7,261 nucleotides of DNA from Chloroflexota bacterium (lineage in GTDB: Bacteria > Chloroflexota > Dehalococcoidia > SZUA-161 > SpSt-899): assembly GCA_018725425.1 (NCBI GenBank), contig QLUL01000051.1, positions 1 through 7,261 on the forward strand, written 5' to 3'. Below, piece after piece: positions 1 to 5,309 of this stretch (within the stretch, counting starts at the first letter, position 1; every line of letters starts with the position of its first letter). The notes under the pieces were generated by a model. That model was given only the letters and a program-made list of their open reading frames with translations, was not told where the DNA came from and did no database searches. The position numbers and the translations under genes were made by a program.

Positions 1-1564
1 GATGCTGTTCATCCACCACCACCAGCCCCAACCGATGAAACTCCACCTTCTTCTGTATCAGGGCATGCGTTCCAATGAGGATGTCGATCTCTCCCGAGGC
101 GATGCGCTGATGCAGCTCCTGTTTTGCTCTGCTCCCCCCGGTCAGCAACTCTACGACGACTAATCCAGGTACTCTGGGTCGTCTCTGACCCAGATTTGCA
201 CCGTCGAGGTCAGGGACGACCCAGACTACTGTACTGCCCAACAGTCGGCAGATGTTCTCGAAATGCTGTTCGGCGAGGATTTCCGTCGGTGCCATGAGGG
301 CTGCCTGGCAGCCGCTGGCTACGGCAAGTAGCATGGCTGCGGCGGCCACCACTGTCTTGCCGCTGCCAACTTCCCCCTGGAGCAACCGACTCATGGGCTT
401 ATCCTGAGCCAGGTCACCTCGGATCTCGTCCAGGACTCGCCTCTGAGCGGAGGTCAACTCAAAGGGCAAAGAGGCCAGGAATCTTGCCAGGTATTCTGGC
501 TCCGCATTAAGGCTGATCCCTTGCTCCGCCTCCCGCCAGTCTCGCTTCCGGGATAGCACGCTAAGCTGGATAAGAAAGAGTTCATCAAAGGCAAGCCGGC
601 GTCTCGCCGCATCTTTGAATGATTCACCGGCGGGATAGTGAGCCTGTCGGATCGCCTCGGAGAGTCCCATGAGGCCCACTCTAGCCCTTACTCCCTCGGG
701 CAAGAACTCCTCAATATGTGGCAGATACAAATCCAGGGCTTCCTTGACCACCTGGCGCACCTGGCGGAGGTAGAGCCCCTGGGTGAGAGGATACACCGGG
801 ACGAGCCTGCCGGTGTGAATCAGGTCGCCCGATTCGAGGAATTCATATTCCGGAGACTGGAACACCTTTTGATCTCTAAAGAGTTCCACCTTCCCGCTCA
901 GAGCTATCCGAGTGGTGGGGGAGAGTCGCTTAGCTAGATAGGGCTGATTGAACCAGATGACCCTCACCGTGCCCGTCTCATCGCCCACGATGGCCTCGGT
1001 GCTGCGCATTCCCCGGAGCGATCTCTTCTCGGATGCTTGCCAAACCTCGGCCACGATTGTTTGCTCTATCCCGACCTCAAGGTCAGCGATACGAGATCTT
1101 CGGCTATAGTCGATGTGGTGTCGGGGGAAGAAGTACAGCAGGTCGCGGACCGTGATGACACCCAATTTAGCGAACCTGGCGGCCATCCTCTGATTGATGC
1201 CCGCAACCTCGGTAATCCGTGAATCGAGAGGGAGTGCCGGCTTTGGGGGCGGTGGCGCCGTGGTATGAGTCTGGAGACGCTTCGCTCTGGAGACAGTTCG
1301 CTCTGGAGTTCCCCTCCCGTCCCCTTGACTCTCGACTCTGGGCTCTGAACTCTCGACTCGACCGAGCGTGGACTTGACCCACTTCTCCCGTTGGTTCTTA
1401 TCCAGAGCCTTGTAACTTGGGATAGGGAGCGAGAGAGGCTCACGATACTCGCTGGAGAATCTAGCAAGGAATCTATCCAGCCCGCCAATTACTGCCGTAT
1501 CCTCATATCCCCGGGATTGCTCCAGCTTCAGGATTTTCCGTAATTGCTCGGTCGGCTTGTCCAA
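1..1564 (-). CDS. recG: ATP-dependent DNA helicase RecG, N-terminal 521 codons (runs off left edge)
   Basis: RecG is a superfamily 2 helicase that binds branched DNA and reverses stalled replication forks. Read in frame on the minus strand, the gene is open from a stop at 1591-1589 to the window edge. Residues 1-62 form the helical N-terminal extension (LEQSRGYEDTAVIGGLDRFL). A low-complexity linker covers about 63-115. The wedge/OB domain follows (LLYFFPRHH; STEAIVGDETGTVRVIWFNQ). The helicase domain shows Walker A GEVGSGKT (397-404), motif Ia APTE (425-428) with LAEQHF, then IGTHALIQ and Walker B DEQH (518-521), the last codons visible. The only early start is TTG at 1564, giving DKPTEQLRKILKLEQ; no clear Shine-Dalgarno precedes it. 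Two features are odd: the repeat-like linker and a 24-residue insertion at 444-467, both described separately. Motifs III-VI lie outside the window. The family assignment is secure; the start codon is an inference. Confidence 0.96.
   Translation of the reverse strand, partial: MDKPTEQLRKILKLEQSRGYEDTAVIGGLDRFLARFSSEYREPLSLPIPSYKALDKNQREKWVKSTLGRVESSEPRVESQGDGRGTPERTVSRAKRLQTHTTAPPPPKPALPLDSRITEVAGINQRMAARFAKLGVITVRDLLYFFPRHHIDYSRRSRIADLEVGIEQTIVAEVWQASEKRSLRGMRSTEAIVGDETGTVRVIWFNQPYLAKRLSPTTRIALSGKVELFRDQKVFQSPEYEFLESGDLIHTGRLVPVYPLTQGLYLRQVRQVVKEALDLYLPHIEEFLPEGVRARVGLMGLSEAIRQAHYPAGESFKDAARRRLAFDELFLIQLSVLSRKRDWREAEQGISLNAEPEYLARFLASLPFELTSAQRRVLDEIRGDLAQDKPMSRLLQGEVGSGKTVVAAAAMLLAVASGCQAALMAPTEILAEQHFENICRLLGSTVVWVVPDLDGANLGQRRPRVPGLVVVELLTGGSRAKQELHQRIASGEIDILIGTHALIQKKVEFHRLGLVVVDEQH
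164..235 (-). repeat. In-frame palindromic insertion within recG
   Basis: This stretch encodes about 24 extra residues (444-467, beginning STVVWVVPDLDG) between LAEQHFENICRLLG and LVVVELLTGGSRAK, where RecG homologues that I recall join almost directly. Its DNA is an inverted repeat: arm 173-190 (ctgggtcgtctctgacc plus one leading t) pairs with 208-225 (ggtcagggacgacccag plus one trailing a) at 17 of 18 positions, around a 17-base loop. The pentamer gtact occurs on both sides (169-173, 231-235), but the 62-base period it implies is not a multiple of three, so it may be chance. The inverted repeat is seen directly; that it is an inserted element is inferred. Confidence 0.7.
1268..1360 (-). repeat. 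Short direct repeats encoding the RecG linker
   Basis: The DNA under the RecG linker is built of short repeated units. The word ttcgctctggag occurs at 1281-1292 and 1297-1308, with a related gtctggagac at 1269-1278. The word actctcgact occurs at 1328-1337 and 1349-1358. All three minus-strand frames are open across this stretch, and the encoded peptide (ESSEPRVESQGDGRG...) is hydrophilic and low-complexity. This fits a repeat that inserted in the linker between the N-terminal extension and the wedge domain without breaking the frame. The repeated words are seen; insertion is inferred. Confidence 0.6.
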
Positions 1565-1568
1565 ATCT

Positions 1569-1598
1569 ATTCTACCAGGAACCCATTCTTATCGGTAA
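1569..1598 (-). promoter_or_regulatory. Possible recG promoter, near-leaderless
   Basis: On the minus strand TTACCG (1598-1593) and TAGAAT (1574-1569) are spaced by 18 bases. The -10-like box ends only four bases before the proposed TTG start, so a transcript would begin at or very near the start codon. This would explain the lack of a clear ribosome binding site. Only two hexamers support it and the -35 match is weak. Confidence 0.25.
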
Positions 1599-1722
1599 CA
1601 GCTCACAGGGGTCAGGGATCAGTAATCAGCGGTCAGCTTTCAGCTCCCCACCCTGCCCCGCTCGTTCGGGATGCTGCTATCCCCAACTTTCTCTTGACGA
1701 ACCATAGGTATTTTTGAAATTG
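1592..1722. other. Intergenic region between recG and antitoxin, with TCAGCGGTCAGC-type repeat
   Basis: No gene is seen here. Positions 1609-1646 carry a run of degenerate 7-8 base units (gtcagggatcag, taatcagcggtcagc, tttcagct). The run shares the core atcagcggtcagc, in reverse complement, with the palindrome at 2336-2420. The rest (1647-1722) is unstructured sequence downstream of the antitoxin stop and upstream of recG. Confidence 0.55.
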
Positions 1723-1980
1723 CTATGATGGTTTAGCCTGCTCGGCTATCTTCTGCTGTAACCAAAGATTAACCAGTGTTTCTACCTTTACGCCCCGCAG
1801 ACGCGCTTGCTTCTCCACCGAAGAAAGCAGATCTAACTCAACCGGGACAGCACATGATATCTGGAACTCGACATCAGGCGCCTCAGTGTCGAACTCAGCA
1901 AAGTCATGGGTGTCCCAAAACTCTCCTATCTTCTCCAGCGTATCTGCTTTTGAAATGCTGCTTAATTTATTTTCGCCCAT
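1723..1980 (-). CDS. CopG/BrnA-type antitoxin of a type II toxin-antitoxin pair
   Basis: This 85-residue protein has the layout of the CopG_antitoxin family (PF12441), which pairs with BrnT-like toxins. The N-terminal part contains SISKADTLEKIGEFWDTHDFAEF, matching the family's conserved FWDTHD segment. The C-terminal part contains VPVELDLLSSVEKQARLRGVKVETLVNLWLQQKI, the ribbon-helix-helix type segment with the recognisable ARxRGVxxxTLxxxWL pattern. The protein would bind and neutralise the toxin and bind the operator of its own operon. The ATG at 1980 overlaps the restored toxin frame by 14 bases, the usual translational coupling of toxin-first pairs. The spacing places an AGGAGAG-like ribosome site inside the end of the toxin. 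The gene is intact although its toxin partner is frameshifted. The family call is from memory of conserved motifs. Confidence 0.88.
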   Translation of the reverse strand: MGENKLSSISKADTLEKIGEFWDTHDFAEFDTEAPDVEFQISCAVPVELDLLSSVEKQARLRGVKVETLVNLWLQQKIAEQAKPS

Positions 1981-2253
1981 ATGATTTTCTCTCCTTTTGG
2001 CTCATATCACGAGCGCTTATTATGATTGCTGTTCTTGTGTCTGGTTTATATACAAAGAATACCGCTAAATAGCGTGCCCCGAAAGTCTGTCCAAAAGCGA
2101 CATAAACATCATTTCCAGCCGTATAGCCTTTTCCGCGAATCTCATACGAGGTTTACCCAGTAAAACTTGCCGTGCTTCTTTTATCGTTACCTGATGTTTA
2201 GACTCAAGTTTGTCTTCAATTCTCTCAGGACAAACTACATAGTCAATTTGCAT
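1967..2253 (-). pseudogene. BrnT-like toxin, broken by a single-base frameshift
   Basis: BrnT toxins are small RelE-fold ribonucleases. The first frame (ATG at 2253) gives MQIDYVVCPERIEDKLESKH and continues QVTIKEARQVLLGKPRMRFAEK, the conserved N-terminal half, then runs into nonsense and stops at 2065. Reading one base back at about 2128 restores the family's C-terminal half: GYTAGNDVYVAFGQTFGARY, LAVFFVYK, then IIISARDMSQKERKSYGRK, with a stop at 1969-1967. The restored protein would be 95 residues, normal for BrnT. Upstream there is a GGGAG about 13 bases before the ATG. Either one G/A was lost in the run ggaaaagg, or ribosomes slip there by -1; the site is not a classical slippery heptamer, so mutation is more likely. 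A sequencing error is also possible. The C-terminal half is still free of stops, so the break is recent or recoded. Confidence 0.85.
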
Positions 2254-2290
2254 ATTAATCGCTATGCTCCCTCAGGATGACACGGAATCG
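2254..2290. repeat. Possible relic of a dispersed 'TCGCTATGCTC...GGATGACA' repeat
   Basis: The sequence tcgctatgctccctcagga followed by tgacacgg, just upstream of the toxin start, resembles a repeat I remember as abundant between genes in several environmental bacterial groups (the 'TTCGCTNNGCTCAGAATGACA' type). Only one copy is in this window, so repetition cannot be confirmed here. It would supply the GGGAG in front of the toxin gene. Confidence 0.3.
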
Positions 2291-2335
2291 AGGAGAATTT
2301 CTTTTCATTGATTCGCCTTTTGCAATCATAAATCG

Positions 2336-2420
2336 TAAGCGTTCAGCAGTTAGCAATCAGCCCTCAGCCCAAAAGCCTCTCTGGGGATCTGAACGCTGAC
2401 CGCTGATGGCTGAACGCTTA
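2336..2420. repeat. Large imperfect palindrome of TCAGC-type units
   Basis: The ends form a perfect 12-base inverted repeat: taagcgttcagc at 2336-2347 and gctgaacgctta at 2409-2420. The interior continues the pattern with degenerate units of about 7-8 bases (agcaatcagccctcagc against gctgaccgctgatggc). It shares a core with the shorter array at 1609-1646. Repeats of this style are common intergenic elements in large environmental genomes. It lies between the toxin start and the rpmB promoter and encodes nothing I can see. Confidence 0.75.
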
Positions 2421-2449
2421 CCTTTTATCGTTGCAGCCATCAGTCCCAT

Positions 2450-2478
2450 TTGCTAAGCGGCAGCAATTATGGTATTCT
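2450..2478 (+). promoter_or_regulatory. Predicted rpmB copy 1 promoter
   Basis: TTGCTA (2450-2455) and TATTCT (2473-2478) are separated by 17 bases. The same two boxes with the same spacing recur at 7084-7112 upstream of the second rpmB, while the spacer has changed at several positions. Conservation between the two copies is the best support. In this copy the box is about 250 bases from the rpmB ATG because a 203-bp insertion lies between. Confidence 0.6.
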
Positions 2479-2519
2479 TATAGAGTAATTTTACAGTAAG
2501 ATAATCACTTAGTCAAAGG

Positions 2520-2722
2520 AACAAGATCATCAGGGGGATTCTCCCCCTGAAACCCCCTAACCCAGACGAGCTGGAACCAAAAAATCAAAAGTTGGAGCAA
2601 AAATATTTAGCTTTGAGCTACGCACGACCCAAAAAATATCCTGCCATTTTCGCACATAATTTTAGATTTTAGTACCTAGCATAGGGATTTTCGAAATTCC
2701 TGCGCTTTCACTTAGTTAAAGG
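2520..2722. mobile_element. 203-bp insertion in the leader of rpmB copy 1
   Basis: cacttagtcaaagg (2506-2519) and cacttagttaaagg (2709-2722) are direct repeats matching at 13 of 14 positions. The second rpmB has a single copy of this word (about 7139-7152) joined straight to its ribosome binding site, so it represents the empty site. The insertion has no reading frame of note and no clear terminal inverted repeats. It holds an 8-bp hairpin (2531-2549), a 28-base motif at 2556-2583 that recurs upstream of rpe (3596-3623), and an AT-rich right part (ttagattttagtacc). It could be a small non-autonomous element with target duplication, or a slippage or recombination product. The filled/empty comparison is seen directly; the mechanism is inferred. 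Confidence 0.7.
2531..2549. other. G-rich hairpin inside the insertion
   Basis: caggggga and tccccctg form a perfect 8-bp stem around the 3-base loop ttc. It is followed by aaaccccctaaccc rather than a U-tract, so it is not a good intrinsic terminator on the plus strand. If transcribed in the rpmB leader it would fold strongly. Confidence 0.65.
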
Positions 2723-2730
2723 GAGTAGCT

Positions 2731-2913
2731 ATGAAATGTGAGATTTGCGGGAAGAGTGTTCAATTCGGGCATAATGTCAGCCATTCGAATCGTCGCACCA
2801 AGAGGCGATGGATGCCTAACATTGCCAGAACCTCGCTGATAGTGAACGGCAAGAGAAAACGGGTCGGTATGTGCACCAGGTGCCTGCGCACTCAACATAA
2901 GATTGCTGGTTAG
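2731..2913 (+). CDS. rpmB: Large ribosomal subunit protein bL28, copy 1
   Basis: This 60-residue protein is bL28, a component of the 50S subunit. It is the zinc-binding form, with cysteine pairs C3-x2-C6 and C48-x2-C51. The conserved core is visible: [19 protein letters not shown] (13-31), then [18 protein letters not shown]. Length and composition (Arg/Lys-rich) are normal. AAAGGGAG (2718-2725) is a strong ribosome binding site five bases before ATG; that site is part of the direct repeat ending the 203-bp insertion. The gene converges on rpe with a 16-base gap and no visible terminator. A nearly identical second copy starts at 7162. The protein call is certain; which copy is the ancestral one is not known from the sequence. 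Confidence 0.97.
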   Translation: MKCEICGKSVQFGHNVSHSNRRTKRRWMPNIARTSLIVNGKRKRVGMCTRCLRTQHKIAG

Positions 2914-2929
2914 GCGTTCATATCGGCGG

Positions 2930-3595
2930 CTAAGGCAAGCCTTCCCTGATCCTCTCTATCGTTCGGGAAATGCTTTCCTTGTTATTGAATACTGCCGCTC
3001 CGGCTACCAGCACCCGTGCCCCAGCGTGAACCACCTTAGGGGCTAATTCGGCGTTAATTCCCCCATCTACTTCCAGCTCAGCCTCGAGTCCCCCCTCATC
3101 CAGCAATTGCCTCAGGCGGGCGATCTTGTCCACCATCTGGGGAATAAAGGTCTGCCCCCCGAATCCGGGATTGACCGTCATCACCAGCACCAGATCAACG
3201 AGGGGTAATATCTCTCTGATGGTATCCAGCGAGGTAGCCGGATTCAGCGCCACGCCGGCCCGGAGATTCAGACCTTTTATCTGTGTCACCACCCGGTGCA
3301 GATGTAGGCAAGCCTCCACATGAACTGTAATAATGTCGGCCCCGGCCTGGGCGAAGCTCTCTATCTGTCTCTCTGGGGAATTGACCATCAGGTGAACATC
3401 GAGGGGAAGAGTGGTGTGGGGACGAATCGCCTTCACCACCCCGTCGCCGATGTTGATTCGGGGCACAAACTGCCTGTCCATGACATCAACATGGAGATAG
3501 TCAGCACCAGCCCTGGTAGCCTCAGCAACCTGCTCGCCTAAACGACTGAAGTCAGCGGAAAGGATAGAAGGTGCTAGTTTTATTTTATCGCTCAT
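2930..3595 (-). CDS. rpe: Ribulose-phosphate 3-epimerase
   Basis: Rpe interconverts ribulose 5-phosphate and xylulose 5-phosphate in the pentose phosphate pathway, in the cytoplasm. From ATG 3595 the protein is 221 residues, normal for the family, and starts MSDKIKLAPSILSADFSRLG. It is a TIM barrel with metal ligands and catalytic residues in place: H35 and D37 (YLHVDVMD), H68 (DVHLMV), D177 (EVDGGI), and the phosphate-loop segment VNPGFGGQTFIP at 141-152. An ATG at 3649 in the same frame would add 18 residues, but those codons fall in a repeat shared with 2556-2583, so 3595 is preferred. Spacing to a GGGTTAGG upstream is too short for a convincing ribosome site. One oddity is MDRQFVPR at 39-46, where the family usually has MDGxFVPN. 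It ends 16 bases from rpmB, converging. Confidence 0.96.
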   Translation of the reverse strand: MSDKIKLAPSILSADFSRLGEQVAEATRAGADYLHVDVMDRQFVPRINIGDGVVKAIRPHTTLPLDVHLMVNSPERQIESFAQAGADIITVHVEACLHLHRVVTQIKGLNLRAGVALNPATSLDTIREILPLVDLVLVMTVNPGFGGQTFIPQMVDKIARLRQLLDEGGLEAELEVDGGINAELAPKVVHAGARVLVAGAAVFNNKESISRTIERIREGLP

Positions 3596-3623
3596 CCTAA
3601 CCCGGACGAGCCGGAACCAAAAA
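3596..3623. repeat. Second copy of a 28-base motif, abutting the rpe start
   Basis: The motif begins cctaacccggacgagc and continues cggaaccaaaaa. It matches 2556-2583 at all but two of 28 positions and in the same orientation on the plus strand. Here it touches the rpe start codon, so it forms the immediate translation leader of rpe. Both copies are followed, after an unrelated middle, by a similar tail (ccatttt...cagattttag at about 3767-3795; ccatttt...tagattttag at about 2643-2672), which suggests two members of one element family. Confidence 0.75.
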
Positions 3624-3802
3624 GCACCCCGGGAAATTCCAATGACCAAATCTCAATTCCCAAATAATATCCAAATCCCAGTAGCCAAATTTTTTGGGAT
3701 TTTGGTTATTGGTCGTTGAAACTTGTTTGGAAATTGATGCTTGGGATTTGTGATTTCAAGTTTTTCCATTTTGCGAAAGGTTTCAGATTTTAGATACTAA
3801 AG
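3624..3802. repeat. AT-rich palindromic spacer upstream of rpe
   Basis: No gene is seen. The tract is built from variants of ccaaatccc, ccaatgaccaaa and their complements: ccaatgacca (3639-3648) against ttattggtcgtt (about 3707-3718), and ccaaatccc (3670-3678) against gggattttgg (about 3696-3705). It can fold into a long imperfect hairpin. The style resembles dispersed intergenic repeats in environmental genomes, but only one copy lies in this window. No convincing promoter for rpe was found inside it. Confidence 0.5.
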
Positions 3803-3846
3803 TAGTGTCTTTACTCCGTACCGTTATGCTTTTTTGCCACGACGTC

Positions 3847-5250
3847 TCACCCACGGCTATTATCCTGCGGAGAGCTAGAGTAACTTCTCCGCTTTATAGC
3901 AAGGAAATAGGCCAGTAGTAAGGCAATAATTATAATCCCAGCCACCACACTACCAATCAATGGCCAGTTCACCACTGTAGGCGGAGCCACCATAACTGCC
4001 CAGATGCTGAGGCGATCGGTTCTGGTGCTTAACGTCATCGCTTCCGGATCTACTTTTGTCTCCAGCACCGACCACTGATTTCGCACCTCATCCCATCTGG
4101 CTAACCTCAGCCTTGTGGCATCACCCTCCGCCTTCGCCAAGTCAGCCGGGATATATTTGACTGTTACCGTAGCTTTTTGAGCCAATAACCCCGGTAAGCC
4201 GTCAATGCGAAAGCTGGTGGCCGCTATCCCATAATTACTTGGTGGATCGGGGAGCCGCTCCAGGGGATAACTGCGCAAGATGATCTCCACCGGGGCAAGT
4301 ACCGCTCCGATGGGAAAGCTAGTGGAGAATCTGCCGTCCTCGGTTTCCAGCACATCTGCCCTGCCCGGGGTAAGGAGTATCTTGGCTGGGGGCGGCGGTG
4401 GAACGTAAGGCTCCGTTACCTCAAAGCTGGTGCTCCGCTTATCGAGGAGAGTCCCATCTGCCAAAGTTGCCTTTGAGTGCACGTAGTACCTCCCCGCCGC
4501 TAGCTCCTGGTCAAGGACTACGTTGAACTGTACAGAATGAGCAGGGATTATAGCAAAGATAGATGGTGGCGGTGAGACGATGGCGATTTCATTTCCCCTT
4601 TCGTCTGTAAGCCGGACCTCGTTTTGGACTTTACGATAGTGGTGGTTACCGGTGTGCTTTAAAGTAGTGGAAACAACGATTGGCTGGCCGGTGACGACGT
4701 CGCTCACGCTCAGGTCGGTGATAGTGCCCGTTTGGATGATTTCAGTATCGGCGATGGTGAGCATTACGGGCACCGCTACAGCGGCGACGATACCGACCAG
4801 CCCCTCACCGATGGGCCGGCTGTGAAAATGAATCAGCGCATATCGGCCACCGGCGCCAATGTCTTTGGGGATGGTTATAGTGGCGGTAACTTCTTGGGAA
4901 TCGCCTGGTTCCAGACGGAAGGAGGTCCTATCAAGGGTGATAAAGGGTCGCGCAGAATAGGGGCTAGTATCCTCTGCGTCGTCAAGAACACGGTAAGTCT
5001 TATCAGGCAACTGCCCAAGCCCTCTGACCTCAACCAGGACATCCAGGGCTGAGCCTTCCTCCCCAATGCTTACAGTCATCCTATGAGTGATAATCTCTCC
5101 CGGGGCGATGTCAGTAAGAAGTCTCGCCTCGGTTACCTTAAACCCGGGATTAGCGGGGTTAGCTGAGACGGGGGCGGCAAACACAACCAGGGACAGTAAT
5201 AATACCGCCGTCAGGGGAAAGACTATAAGTCTATGAGAAAGCCTCATCAT
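3847..5250 (-). CDS. Membrane-anchored surface protein with WxL-binding-like (DUF916/DUF3324-like) domains
   Basis: This 467-residue protein is exported and anchored by its C-terminus. Residues 1-30 are a signal peptide (charged start, LIVFPLTAVLLLSLVVFAAP core, cleavage after PVSA). Residues about 36-165 are a beta domain (IAPGEIITHRMTV, FRLEPGDSQEVTATITIPKD, GGRYALIHFHS) that reads like the peptidoglycan-binding DUF916 domain. Residues about 172-282 (IPAHSVQFNVVLDQELAAGRY) read like the DUF3324 host-binding domain that follows DUF916 in Firmicutes. A PPPPP linker (284-288) leads to a third beta domain (290-421; SYPLERLPDPPSNYG, then RLARWDEVRNQWSVL). One transmembrane helix (about 430-452) and a basic tail (KRRSYSSS) end it. 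It lies 59 bases downstream of a co-oriented surface-protein gene. The tandem ATG at 5250 has no clear Shine-Dalgarno. Export and anchoring are clear; the DUF916/DUF3324 relation is inferred from pattern and order. Confidence 0.85.
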   Translation of the reverse strand: MMRLSHRLIVFPLTAVLLLSLVVFAAPVSANPANPGFKVTEARLLTDIAPGEIITHRMTVSIGEEGSALDVLVEVRGLGQLPDKTYRVLDDAEDTSPYSARPFITLDRTSFRLEPGDSQEVTATITIPKDIGAGGRYALIHFHSRPIGEGLVGIVAAVAVPVMLTIADTEIIQTGTITDLSVSDVVTGQPIVVSTTLKHTGNHHYRKVQNEVRLTDERGNEIAIVSPPPSIFAIIPAHSVQFNVVLDQELAAGRYYVHSKATLADGTLLDKRSTSFEVTEPYVPPPPPAKILLTPGRADVLETEDGRFSTSFPIGAVLAPVEIILRSYPLERLPDPPSNYGIAATSFRIDGLPGLLAQKATVTVKYIPADLAKAEGDATRLRLARWDEVRNQWSVLETKVDPEAMTLSTRTDRLSIWAVMVAPPTVVNWPLIGSVVAGIIIIALLLAYFLAIKRRSYSSSPQDNSRG

Positions 5251-5263
5251 TATTTGATTAGAC

Positions 5264-5293
5264 TTCGGGGGCTGGCTTTAGCCAGCCCCCGAA
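5264..5293. other. Perfect 13-bp hairpin between the two surface-protein genes
   Basis: ttcgggggctggc (5264-5276) and gccagcccccgaa (5281-5293) pair perfectly around the loop ttta. It lies in the 59-base gap after the stop at 5310 and before the ATG at 5250. Neither side carries a U-tract, so a plain intrinsic terminator is doubtful. In a joint transcript it would sit 13 bases before the second start codon and could slow 3' decay of the upstream message or limit translation of the downstream one. Confidence 0.8.
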
Positions 5294-5309
5294 CTTTGCT
5301 GCTCGGTAA

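Noticed and set aside
169..235. A 5-base target duplication (gtact) around the recG hairpin
   Set aside because: The implied 62-base unit would shift the frame on insertion, yet recG is in frame on both sides; the match may be chance.
638..1222. Plus-strand open frames antisense to recG
   Set aside because: No recognisable protein features, no ribosome sites, and the opposite strand is clearly recG.
1066..1488. Minus-strand open frames of 140 and 71 codons overlapping the start of recG
   Set aside because: They are shadows of recG, kept open by the short repeats that encode its linker; the recG frame shows continuous family homology through the same bases.
1609..2420. A CRISPR array
   Set aside because: Repeat units are 7-8 bases, degenerate and without regular unique spacers; no cas genes are present.
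2716..2898. Minus-strand 60-codon frame over rpmB
   Set aside because: Pure antisense of the well-supported bL28 gene.
5264..5293. Calling the hairpin an intrinsic terminator
   Set aside because: Neither side has the U-tract expected directly after the stem.
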